From Methanobacterium sp. (GTDB taxonomy: Archaea > Methanobacteriota > Methanobacteria > Methanobacteriales > Methanobacteriaceae), in contig JASEIM010000028.1 of the NCBI GenBank assembly GCA_030017655.1, positions 1 through 22,190 of the forward strand: DNA of 22,190 nucleotides, read 5' to 3'. The stretch's first letter is position 1. Every line of letters begins with the position of its first letter. Below are positions 6,896-13,971 of the stretch, piece by piece. A program made the position numbers and the translations under genes. The notes below the pieces were generated by a model, which was given only the letters and a program-made list of their open reading frames with translations, did no database searches and was not told where the DNA came from.

Positions 6896-8822
6896 TGCAC
6901 AAAACAATGAAGAAACAGCTGAGATATGTAAATTCTGTGAAGCAAACCCATTTGAAGAAAAGGAAAAGAAAAAAGAAAAGATCCGACCAGTCTATATTAT
7001 AGGAATATCCGCCGTAATCTTAGCCACTGGTTTATATCTTAACTTATTTACAGACCAGTTAATTCTTGCTGAAATTCTTTTCCTTACAGTTGCTGTAGTT
7101 TCTGGATTTGAAATAGTACCACACGGAATACGATCCCTACTTAAAGGAAAATTCAACATAAGCTTTTTAATAACCATTGCAGCCATAGGTGCATTTTTAA
7201 TAGGTGAAGGTGCCGAAGGAGCTTCCGTAATATTCTTATTCTTTATTGCCGAGTATTTAGAAGACTATGCTGGAGAAAGAGCCCGAAGATCGGTTGGGGC
7301 CCTTATAAAACTGGCTCCAGAAACTGCGGTAGTTAAAAGAGGTAATGAAAACATTAAATTACATGCCCATGCAGTAGATATTGGCGAAATAGTAATTGTT
7401 AAGCCCGGAGATAAAATTCCATTGGATGGAATCGTGAAAAAAGGCATTTCATCTTTAAATCAGGCCGCAATAACTGGTGAAAGCATGCCTGTAACTAAAA
7501 AAGAAGGGGACATGGTTTTTGCAGGTACGATAAATGAAGAAGGTTATCTTGAAGTAAAAGTAACAAAAAGATCCGATGAAACTGTTCTATCCAAAATCAT
7601 AGATCTGGTTAAAGCATCACAACAAAAGAAGTCAAAAACTGAAGCATTTATAGATAGATTCTCCAATTATTACACTCCTGCAGTAATAGGGCTTGCAGTA
7701 ATCGTGGCGGTAGTTCCACCGTTTATTTTTGGATTAAATTTTGATACATGGTTTTACAGAGCTTTAGTGTTGCTTGTAGTGTCCTGTCCATGTGCATTAG
7801 CCATATCAACCCCTGTTTCAATAGTTTCAGGAATAACCGCAGGTACAAATAACGGTGTGTTAATTAAAGGTGGAGAATACGTTGAAGAGATGCAAAATAT
7901 CAAAACAATGGTTTTTGATAAAACAGGGACACTTACTGAGGGAAAATTGGAAGTAACTGACGTTAAACCATTAAATAAATACACTGAAAAGGAAATTCTT
8001 CAAATAGCCGGTTCACTTGAATCCAAGTCCAAACATCCCCTTGCTGAGGCAGTTATACGTTACGTTGGAAAGTCAGATATGGATTTTAAGGAAGTGCATA
8101 ATTTTGAATCCATCGCTGGAAAAGGAGTTAAAGGGATAATCGATACAAAAATGTTCTATATTGGTAAAAAGAGCCTTTTTAAATATAGTTCCGAATTTCC
8201 AGATGAATTAATACATGAAATGGAAAATGAAGGTAAAACCGTTGCAATTATAGGTAATGATGAACATATTATTGGGTTAATAGGATTAATGGACAAAATA
8301 CGTCAGCTTTCAAGAAGTACAATTCAAGAGCTTAAAGAAAAAAACATTAAGACTGTAATGCTTACTGGAGATAATAAAAGTACAGCAGAAGCAGTATCCT
8401 CCAAAATAGGCATTGACCAGTATTATGCGGGCCTTCTACCTGAAGAGAAGGTTAAAATAATAGAGGGGTTGGTTGAAAAGGGTGAACACGTAGCTATGGT
8501 GGGTGATGGTGTAAACGATGCCCCTGCACTTGCAAGATCTAATGTGGGTATTGCAATGGGTACTGCGGGCTCAGATGTGGCAATAGAAACTGCAGATGTA
8601 GCTTTAATGCACGATGACATCTCCAAAGTTAATTATCTCATCAGTTTAAGTAAAAAAACCATGTCAGTAGTTAAACAGAACGTTTCCTTATCTATTTTAG
8701 TTAAAGGTTCATTTGCAGTATTTGCGGTGCTTGGATTCGTTTCATTGTGGATGGCAGTGGCATTTGGGGATATGGGATTGACTCTTATCGTAATCTTAAA
8801 TGCTTTAAGAATAGGAAGATGA
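6876..8822 (+). CDS. cadA: Heavy-metal P1B-type ATPase (Cd2+/Zn2+/Pb2+ exporter)
   Basis: A 648-residue membrane pump exporting soft divalent metals with ATP. Visible motifs, numbered from this start: CKFC at 18-21, actuator-domain TGES at 200-203, transmembrane CPC at 304-306, phosphorylation motif DKTGT with Asp348, SKHP about 385-388, and GDGVNDAPAL near the end of the P-domain. The last helices carry a conserved Lys and Asp, typical of the P1B-2 (ZntA/CadA) group rather than Cu pumps. There is no full N-terminal heavy-metal-associated (GMDCxxC) domain, only the short CKFC in a charged tail. The start is ATG 6876, with GGAG at 6866-6869 six bases upstream; an in-frame TTG at 6858 is less likely. 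It overlaps cadC by 20 bases, an obvious repressor-pump operon. Confidence 0.96.
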   Translation: MPQKNDNAQNNEETAEICKFCEANPFEEKEKKKEKIRPVYIIGISAVILATGLYLNLFTDQLILAEILFLTVAVVSGFEIVPHGIRSLLKGKFNISFLITIAAIGAFLIGEGAEGASVIFLFFIAEYLEDYAGERARRSVGALIKLAPETAVVKRGNENIKLHAHAVDIGEIVIVKPGDKIPLDGIVKKGISSLNQAAITGESMPVTKKEGDMVFAGTINEEGYLEVKVTKRSDETVLSKIIDLVKASQQKKSKTEAFIDRFSNYYTPAVIGLAVIVAVVPPFIFGLNFDTWFYRALVLLVVSCPCALAISTPVSIVSGITAGTNNGVLIKGGEYVEEMQNIKTMVFDKTGTLTEGKLEVTDVKPLNKYTEKEILQIAGSLESKSKHPLAEAVIRYVGKSDMDFKEVHNFESIAGKGVKGIIDTKMFYIGKKSLFKYSSEFPDELIHEMENEGKTVAIIGNDEHIIGLIGLMDKIRQLSRSTIQELKEKNIKTVMLTGDNKSTAEAVSSKIGIDQYYAGLLPEEKVKIIEGLVEKGEHVAMVGDGVNDAPALARSNVGIAMGTAGSDVAIETADVALMHDDISKVNYLISLSKKTMSVVKQNVSLSILVKGSFAVFAVLGFVSLWMAVAFGDMGLTLIVILNALRIGR

Positions 8823-8833
8823 AAACAGACCCC

Positions 8834-8844
8834 CTTATTTTTTT
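8834..8844 (+). terminator. U-tract terminator after cadA
   Basis: Seven T at 8838-8844, 15 bases past the cadA stop. There is no clear stem. A U-run alone is the usual archaeal termination signal. Confidence 0.4.
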
Positions 8845-8949
8845 CTATGTTCTAAATTTTCCCACCAATATTTAAAAGAAAACTGAAAAAAATAATAACT
8901 TATCTTGGCAAAAAATACATAAATTCAAAGATGGTAAAAGAGGAACAGT

Positions 8950-9465
8950 ATGAGAGTCAACGTTATTGAAAAAGAAGTAATGAATCCAATGGCTGAAACT
9001 GCGGCAAATAAGATAAAAATATCATCTATTCCTAATAAAATCAGTAAAATAACATATTTTGACAATACAAAGCCCAATGCAGACATTATTTTGAATACAA
9101 TTAAAGGGAATCTGGGTATAGATTCAATAGATGCTCAAAAACCTGCCGGTGATGGAGCAACAGAGGAACAGATGAAAGAAGCTCATAAAGGAGATTTAGT
9201 AATTCTGGCACTTGGAGACTGCGGTTCATGCACTACATGGGTAATTCTGGATGCTGTACGGCTGGAAAAAGAAGGGAAACCTACAATTTGCATTTGTACG
9301 CATAAGTTTGCTGATTATGGAAAATCACTAGCAAAAGCCCAGGGAGCAGAGAATTTAAGGATATTTGAGATTGATCATCCCATTGCAGGGCTTAAAGAGG
9401 ATGAAGTGAAAGTAAAAACTGAAAAAATCATTCCTGAAATAAAGAAACTGCTTAAACTACATTAA
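8950..9465 (+). CDS. UGSC family redox protein, Cys form
   Basis: A 171-residue soluble protein whose centre reads LGDCGSCTTW, with Cys91-Gly-Ser-Cys94. I recognise the UGSC family, in which many bacterial members carry selenocysteine at the first position (UGSC). Here that codon is TGC, so it is the Cys homologue. A second Cys pair (Cys114, Cys116) lies after a hydrophobic strand and His143-Pro near the C-terminus. The fold is probably an alpha/beta, thioredoxin-like redox domain; the reaction is unknown. GAGGA at 8940-8944 supports the ATG; a later Met at 8980 is possible. The following gene (9800) encodes the large protein that, in my recollection, accompanies UGSC proteins, so the two likely act together, but a 334-base hairpin-rich stretch separates them. 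Confidence 0.82.
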   Translation: MRVNVIEKEVMNPMAETAANKIKISSIPNKISKITYFDNTKPNADIILNTIKGNLGIDSIDAQKPAGDGATEEQMKEAHKGDLVILALGDCGSCTTWVILDAVRLEKEGKPTICICTHKFADYGKSLAKAQGAENLRIFEIDHPIAGLKEDEVKVKTEKIIPEIKKLLKLH

Positions 9466-9488
9466 ATTTATCGAGTTGAGGAAGTCTT

Positions 9489-9789
9489 TCAAAAATTCAA
9501 CAATTTTTGATGTTTACGAAGCAAAGTTTCGTAACTGCGAAAAATTTCAGTTTTCGCATGCAACAAAAATCAAAGATTTTTGCATGCTACGATTTTTCGG
9601 TGCCCCGAACACAAAGCAAGCAAAAGCGCAGATTTTGATGTTGAAGGAAACTAAGCTAACAAAACTTATGGTTTTGTGCTCTGAAATCGAAGATTCAAGA
9701 GTTTCCTGAACCGCAAAAACCCTTGGTTTTGCAGGCGTCAAAATCAAAGGTTTTGATAGTGTTCGAGAGCCACAAAAACAAAGTTTTTG
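9489..9789 (+). repeat. Array of about nine small AT-rich hairpins between the UGSC gene and its partner
   Basis: This occupies nearly all of the 334-base gap at 9466-9799. Perfect or near-perfect stem-loops follow one another: 9489-9497/9502-9510 (9 bp), 9514-9520/9528-9534 (7 bp), 9536-9543/9551-9558 (8 bp), 9564-9571/9575-9582 extended by GCATG/CATGC outside, 9596-9600/9605-9609 (5 bp), 9645-9652/9700-9707 (8 bp) enclosing 9659-9665/9671-9677, 9713-9721/9725-9732, 9738-9745/9749-9756, and 9773-9779/9783-9789. Several share the form CAAAA..C-AAA-G..TTTTG with an AAA loop. The stems differ in sequence but share architecture. No promoter is visible before the next gene, so the array may be transcribed within an operon mRNA. 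Open frames crossing it look like artefacts of the repeats. Confidence 0.8.
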
Positions 9790-9799
9790 AGGATTACAG

Positions 9800-10957
9800 A
9801 TGAAAACCCCTAAAAAAGATACATGCGGATGCTCTATTGAAGATTTACTAAATGAAAACATAGAAAAGGGAGAAGAACGTCTCTGCGGCGCATCTCCAAG
9901 TGATATGGAACTTTACGTTGAACCGGATGCAGAAAAAATAAGCTATGAATTTTATATGAAAAAACAGACCGATGGTTTACCCATAGTTCCCCCAACAGGA
10001 GAGCGTGTGCGTAAATTCACTGAATTTAGTGGTTTAGAGAAAGATGGTTTAATTGCAGTACTTCCTCCGAGGTCTGGCAAAGCCACAGTTGAAAAAATAG
10101 CCATAAATTCTGTAATGGCAGGATGTATACCTCAGTTTATGCCTATAATTCAACACTCGATCCATGCAATCTCCCATAAGAAGTTTAATTTACCCGGAAT
10201 AAACGCCACTACACATCCTGTTGCGATATGCACCATTATAAACGGCCCTGTGGCAAATGAAATTGGCATAAATAGCGGTACTGGATGTTTAGGTCCTGGA
10301 AATATTGCAAATGCCACCATTGGACGTGCTGTGAGACTATGTTTAATGAATATAGCTGGTGCAATCCCGGGAATAGGAGATCATGCGACAATGGGTTCAC
10401 CATCTAAATACAGCTTCTGCTTCGGCGAGGCTGAAGATGAAAATCCATGGGAACCGCTGCATGTAGAACGAGGCTTTAACTTAGATGATAGCACAGTGAC
10501 CATGATGGCTTTGGATTCTCCCCATAATGCAAATGATCATCGAAGTAATACTGCAGAAGACCTTATGGATACAATAATTGATACTGCAGCAGTTGCAGGC
10601 TGTAATAACAGTCATGTGCCCGGTGAAATGCTTATTATAATGAGTCCAGAGCATGCAAAGACAATTGTTGATGATGGATGGTCTAAAGAAGATGTTAAAA
10701 ATTATTTCCATGAAAATGCACTTGTACCTGCAGAATTTGGTGATCGGGGCGGTAGAAAGCTCGATGAAAAGTGGATTATTGATGGCGATGTCAAGATAAC
10801 AAGAAAACCTGACGATGTGGTTTTAGTTGTTGCTGGAGGTCCTGGAAGGCATACAATGATCTGCCACGGCTTTGGAACCTCATCAGAATCAGTAACAGAA
10901 TTAATAAAACTTAAAGACAATGCTGCTGCATTTTCAGTGCATGATTTTAAAAAATAA
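9800..10957 (+). CDS. Large partner of the UGSC protein (conserved, function unknown)
   Basis: A 385-residue soluble protein. The N-terminus has CGC at 9-11, followed by TDGLPIVPPT at 57-66 and a VLPPRSGKATVEKIAINSVMAGC region ending in Cys109. Glycine-rich segments follow at 155-170 (around Cys163) and 188-200 (AIPGIGDHATMGSP). These phrases I associate with proteins encoded beside, or fused to, UGSC-type selenoproteins and their Cys homologues, so a joint redox or reductase function is inferred. The biochemical activity is not known to me. The start is supported by GAGGA at 9789-9793, six bases before ATG, which begins within the last hairpin of the preceding array. The gene ends 16 bases before the convergent flavoprotein gene. 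Confidence 0.78.
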   Translation: MKTPKKDTCGCSIEDLLNENIEKGEERLCGASPSDMELYVEPDAEKISYEFYMKKQTDGLPIVPPTGERVRKFTEFSGLEKDGLIAVLPPRSGKATVEKIAINSVMAGCIPQFMPIIQHSIHAISHKKFNLPGINATTHPVAICTIINGPVANEIGINSGTGCLGPGNIANATIGRAVRLCLMNIAGAIPGIGDHATMGSPSKYSFCFGEAEDENPWEPLHVERGFNLDDSTVTMMALDSPHNANDHRSNTAEDLMDTIIDTAAVAGCNNSHVPGEMLIIMSPEHAKTIVDDGWSKEDVKNYFHENALVPAEFGDRGGRKLDEKWIIDGDVKITRKPDDVVLVVAGGPGRHTMICHGFGTSSESVTELIKLKDNAAAFSVHDFKK

Positions 10958-10973
10958 ATTTCATCAAACTCTT

Positions 10974-12461
10974 TTATATTTGAGTTCTGAATTTCTTTTT
11001 ATCCTTTTTACAGAGTTCTTTTATAAGGTTTCGACCAGTTAATGCTGCGTTAGGTATCCCTATCATTGCAGTGGCCCATTGTCCAACCATATAAAAGTTT
11101 TCAAGTCCAGGGAGTGTTTTACTTATTCCCTTCATCATTGTCATCATTCCACCATCAGGGACTGGCCACGGCTGCCATCCATGGAAATTAAGCGTGTATC
11201 TTTCCACAGTAGCGGGTGTTGTGACATCATGAACTTCTACCTGCTCTTTTATGCCTGGAAACCTCCTTTCAAGTATTTCAAGGACCTTCTTGTAAACTAT
11301 TTCTTTTTCATTTCTGTAATTTTCCAGATCCTCTTCACGCATTTTCTTCCAGTAATCATAATTTCCCTTAGTAACGACTTTTATCACTGATTTTCCTTCA
11401 GGGGCAACCCCTGTACTTGAATCAAATAATTCAAGGTATAATGAACCTCTTTCTTTTAATTCAAGCTTAACTGGTTCATCTAAAAGCAGTGCAATAGCAT
11501 GAGGTTCATTAGATAAATCTCTGTTAAGTCCAAGGAAAACTTGCAAACCAAATTCCTGTTCTTCTTCATAAGCCTGATAATATTTATCAATGGTTTCGTT
11601 GGTGTATTTTCCATCTAACATTTCATAGATTGTTTCATGACCATCTGCTGCAGATACAACAATATCCCCTCGATGCTCGCTCCCATCTGCAAGAACAATT
11701 CCAACGGCCTTATTATCTTCAACTATGATTTTTTCAACTTTAGAACTCTGGTTCAGTTCACCGCCGAGATCAGTGAACCTCTTTGCGATTCTGCGGCTGA
11801 ATTCAAGGGAACCACCTTTAGGCCAGCCCATATCTCCAGCATTGAAGCAAGATAAAAAGAGCAGATGGGGAAACATAGGTATATTGGATTTACTCATGTC
11901 GTATTGAACATGAGGAAATGCTTTTTTAAGGAATTTATTGTCGAATTTCTCCGCATAATCATTTAGAGAAATTTTACCCCATTTAATGATTTTAGGTAAA
12001 TTAGCGGCCATTTTCAGCTTATTCATGGTCCCACCCATGTCCATTGAAAATAAATCATCTGCCGGTAGAGATTTTCCAGCTTTAACATATTCCTCAATTG
12101 CTTTAGAATCTTCTGGAGCGATTTCTTTCATGTGTTTTTCCAGCCGGTCAAGGTCTGTATAAATATTCAAAACATTATCCTGGCTATCTTCAATACTGAT
12201 GAAAGCTTCATGATTTATAATTTCTGTACCTTCCAGAGCACCAAGATCATTCCAAACTTCTCTTAAGCGTACATTACCTGTTCCTGCAAGATTATGAATA
12301 CAATAATCAAATGTAAATCCTTTACGGTGCCATGAAGTACACATTCCACCCGGTTTACTGTGTTTTTCAAATATTATGGCATCATAGCCATTTATCTGGG
12401 CATAAGTTCCTGTGGAAAGCCCCGCAATTCCTCCACCGATAATAATAATCTTTTTGGCCAT
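10974..12461 (-). CDS. FAD-dependent phytoene desaturase-like oxidoreductase (CrtI/RetSat family)
   Basis: A 495-residue flavoprotein. The N-terminus has the dinucleotide-binding GGGIAG at 9-14, then FEKHSKPGGMCTS, and the C-terminus has MVGQWATAMIGIPNAALTGR, the second FAD-contact region of carotenoid desaturase/isomerase and retinol-saturase relatives. The likely substrate is a polyprenyl or other lipid, oxidised, reduced or isomerised at the membrane surface; the true substrate is unknown. I prefer ATG at 12461 because GAGTGA lies five bases upstream on the minus strand; an in-frame GTG at 12470 would put that site inside the gene. It faces the UGSC partner gene tail-to-tail. No other carotenoid or isoprenoid gene is visible in the window. 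Confidence 0.85.
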   Translation of the reverse strand: MAKKIIIIGGGIAGLSTGTYAQINGYDAIIFEKHSKPGGMCTSWHRKGFTFDYCIHNLAGTGNVRLREVWNDLGALEGTEIINHEAFISIEDSQDNVLNIYTDLDRLEKHMKEIAPEDSKAIEEYVKAGKSLPADDLFSMDMGGTMNKLKMAANLPKIIKWGKISLNDYAEKFDNKFLKKAFPHVQYDMSKSNIPMFPHLLFLSCFNAGDMGWPKGGSLEFSRRIAKRFTDLGGELNQSSKVEKIIVEDNKAVGIVLADGSEHRGDIVVSAADGHETIYEMLDGKYTNETIDKYYQAYEEEQEFGLQVFLGLNRDLSNEPHAIALLLDEPVKLELKERGSLYLELFDSSTGVAPEGKSVIKVVTKGNYDYWKKMREEDLENYRNEKEIVYKKVLEILERRFPGIKEQVEVHDVTTPATVERYTLNFHGWQPWPVPDGGMMTMMKGISKTLPGLENFYMVGQWATAMIGIPNAALTGRNLIKELCKKDKKKFRTQI

Positions 12462-12651
12462 GAAAATCACTCTTACTAAAAGTTATCCTGGAAAATTAAT
12501 TTTAATTATATTTTATAATTTAATCTGGAAAAAAGTTTGCTTTTATAATAAAAGATCAAAAATGAATGATTTAAAATGCTCAAATAACCCAAAATTAAGT
12601 TATATAAAAAAATTAAGCTTATTAATATAAAATTAAGAAAAATAGGGAAGT

Positions 12652-12873
12652 TTATAAAGGTATTTTCCCTGTATCTCTCATTGAAGTTAACCTGCTGGTA
12701 ATTATGGTTTTTGCTATTAGCAAATCATCATCTTTTTCATTACCTCTAGCGAGTTCTGCTTCAATCTGCTTAAGCAGTTCTTTTAGCCTTTTAGGACTGC
12801 ATTTACCTGCCATCTTTAGTAATTCTTTTGAATTAATTTTGTTTTCTGTGTTTTTTCTGAATATCATGTGCAT
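12652..12873 (-). CDS. Small hypothetical protein, helical and charged
   Basis: A 73-residue protein rich in Lys, Glu and Leu, predicted to be mostly helical, with a SPKRLKELLKQIEAELARG core that could form a helical hairpin. It has two Met near the start (12873 and 12867) and only a weak GGA upstream, so the start is uncertain. It shows no membrane segment, Cys cluster or known motif, apart from a single Cys in AGKCSPKR. It lies 190 bases upstream of the flavoprotein gene on the same strand. I do not recognise the family. Its amino acid composition and uninterrupted frame in AT-rich DNA make it more likely real than not. Confidence 0.6.
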   Translation of the reverse strand: MHMIFRKNTENKINSKELLKMAGKCSPKRLKELLKQIEAELARGNEKDDDLLIAKTIITSRLTSMRDTGKIPL

Positions 12874-13111
12874 TCATTCCAATTTTTACTATTAAATTGA
12901 ATTTACCGGTAACAATCGAGACAATATGTTATCGGTGGAAAAAATCTTTACTCAAATTGAGTTTTTATTAAAAAAGAAATATGAACCAGATTGAAGTGGT
13001 TAAAATCTGATTCTAAATCAATATAATCACAATTAGAAGATTAAACATAATCTAATATAAACTTTACGAATTTTAAGGGTGTATTACTTTTTTAGAATAT
13101 AAATAATTTAA
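12874..13111. other. AT-rich gene-free stretch
   Basis: No plausible coding frame. It contains the 10-base perfect palindrome TTACCGGTAA at 12903-12912, just upstream of the small minus-strand gene, which could be a regulator site. Otherwise it is low-complexity A/T sequence leading to the inverted repeats at 13112-13152. Confidence 0.5.
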
Positions 13112-13152
13112 AATAACTTATAAAAATTATAAGTTATTGATCTTTCGATCAA
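13112..13152 (+). repeat. Two adjacent perfect inverted repeats upstream of the ncRNA promoter
   Basis: The first has 12-base arms, AATAACTTATAA (13112-13123) and its exact complement at 13127-13138, around an AAA centre. The second has 6-base arms, TTGATC (13137-13142) and GATCAA (13147-13152), around TTTC. They share two bases and end exactly where the TATA box at 13153 begins, so the second covers the position of the BRE. They could be operators or cruciform elements controlling the RNA. Confidence 0.75.
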
Positions 13153-13160
13153 TTTATATA
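13153..13160 (+). promoter_or_regulatory. TATA box for the ncRNA
   Basis: TTTATATA, a match to the methanogen box A consensus. The G at 13186, where the GC-rich RNA begins, is about 30 bases from the box centre and 26 from its end, close to the usual archaeal spacing to the transcription start. Confidence 0.65.
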
Positions 13161-13185
13161 TGAAAAAATAATAATTATTATACAA

Positions 13186-13272
13186 GGTGAGTAAGTCCTT
13201 CTGAAAGAATGATGCTCGCGGATGCGGGGTGGGACTAGTAGGAATGGGTTCACCTATTACTAACTTTTTTTT
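13186..13272 (+). ncRNA. Candidate structured non-coding RNA, family unknown
   Basis: About 70 bases at 13186-13255 have 37 of 70 G/C in a region that is otherwise strongly A/T, a classic sign of a structured RNA in an AT-rich archaeon. A hand-folded model has P1 13185-13191 with 13249-13255 (7 bp, one G-U), P2 13194-13199 with 13231-13236 (6 bp, one G-U) and a hairpin 13215-13219/13224-13228 with loop GGAU. A small UUCU/AGAA hairpin at 13199-13209 is an alternative to the last P2 pair. A U8 run at 13265-13272 would terminate it. A CTGA (13201-13204) then TGATG (13210-13214) order resembles a D'/C' pair, but terminal C and D boxes are not convincing. No long open frame fits. The 3' end overlaps the stop region of the convergent DUF3800 gene. 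Confidence 0.6.
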
Positions 13273-13880
13273 CTAAATATTTGATCACGTGAATCTAAAG
13301 TTAAGTTTATTTTATCTTCAATCAATCTATAAAATGAATCATCATTTTGTCTATATTTCCTATGTATTGCCCCTGCAACGAAATCTACAGCTTGAATACC
13401 ATTATTTCCAGCAGAAGAAACATGTCGGATGTTCATTTTAACAGAAGATTTAATATCCATATAATTGTTAAACCCATCAATTTTTTTATCATGTAAAAAC
13501 TTATCAATTATGACATTAGTTCTTAAGAAAGGTACGTCATGTAAAATATTGCTTAATAACTGACCTATCATATAATTATGAATTACTGAAGGCTTTTGGC
13601 GTAAATAGGGATATACCCAATCTTTATTTAGAGCTAAATATGATATTGAGACATCCCTACGGGCTATGCAATTTAAAACACGTCTTCTATTTGCATCAGA
13701 AGAATTTGAAAATTTAAGCTCATTTTGCTTATATTTTTTTGCTAAACCTTTTCTGGCATTCTTAATACACCTATTTACTATTTTCTCCTCTTCAACGCAT
13801 AAAGCTGCTACAACAAAAAATTTTCCTGATTTTTCAGTGAAACCAAGATTCCCTGATTCGTCTAAGTAGATATATTTCAA
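13260..13880 (-). CDS. DUF3800 domain protein, putative RNase H-like nuclease
   Basis: A 206-residue protein beginning KYIYLDESGNLG, the DUF3800 signature with Asp7 and Glu8 near the N-terminus. The C-terminal part reads GIQAVDFVAGAIHRK, with another conserved Asp. The family is thought to be RNase H-fold and is often found among mobile or defence genes; its activity is not established. The start is TTG at 13880, chosen because AGGTGA lies five bases upstream and the protein then begins as the family does; the in-frame GTG at 13889 is itself part of that AGGTGA. It lies 91 bases downstream of nrdD on the same strand. Its end overlaps the U-tract of the convergent RNA. GTTCACCTAT occurs at both flanks (13248-13257 and 13884-13893). 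Confidence 0.82.
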   Translation of the reverse strand: MKYIYLDESGNLGFTEKSGKFFVVAALCVEEEKIVNRCIKNARKGLAKKYKQNELKFSNSSDANRRRVLNCIARRDVSISYLALNKDWVYPYLRQKPSVIHNYMIGQLLSNILHDVPFLRTNVIIDKFLHDKKIDGFNNYMDIKSSVKMNIRHVSSAGNNGIQAVDFVAGAIHRKYRQNDDSFYRLIEDKINLTLDSRDQIFRKKS

Positions 13881-13971
13881 AAAGTTCACCTATAGACCTT
13901 GCACTAATTAGTTACTTGTTATCTCCAGAGACTATAAAAAAATAATTAATTAAATAAAAAAGTTTAAGGAA

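Noticed and set aside
9489..9789. CRISPR array
   Set aside because: There is no repeated unit of constant sequence and no regular spacer length; only the fold recurs.
9466..9799. Archaeal SECIS element for the UGSC gene
   Set aside because: Archaeal SECIS elements lie in 3' untranslated regions, so the place fits, but the UGSC codon is TGC (Cys), the hairpins are AT-rich and no SECIS-like conserved internal loop is seen.
9476..9861. Open reading frames crossing the hairpin array (+ 9476-9709 and - 9547-9861)
   Set aside because: They follow the hairpins, have no credible ribosome binding site, and the minus one runs into the start of the real gene at 9800. The repeat structure keeps frames open by chance.
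13186..13255. tRNA, H/ACA RNA or standard C/D-box sRNA
   Set aside because: No 7-bp acceptor followed by D, anticodon and T arms; no 3' ACA box; CTGA and TGATG are present internally but terminal C and D boxes are weak. Left as an unassigned RNA.
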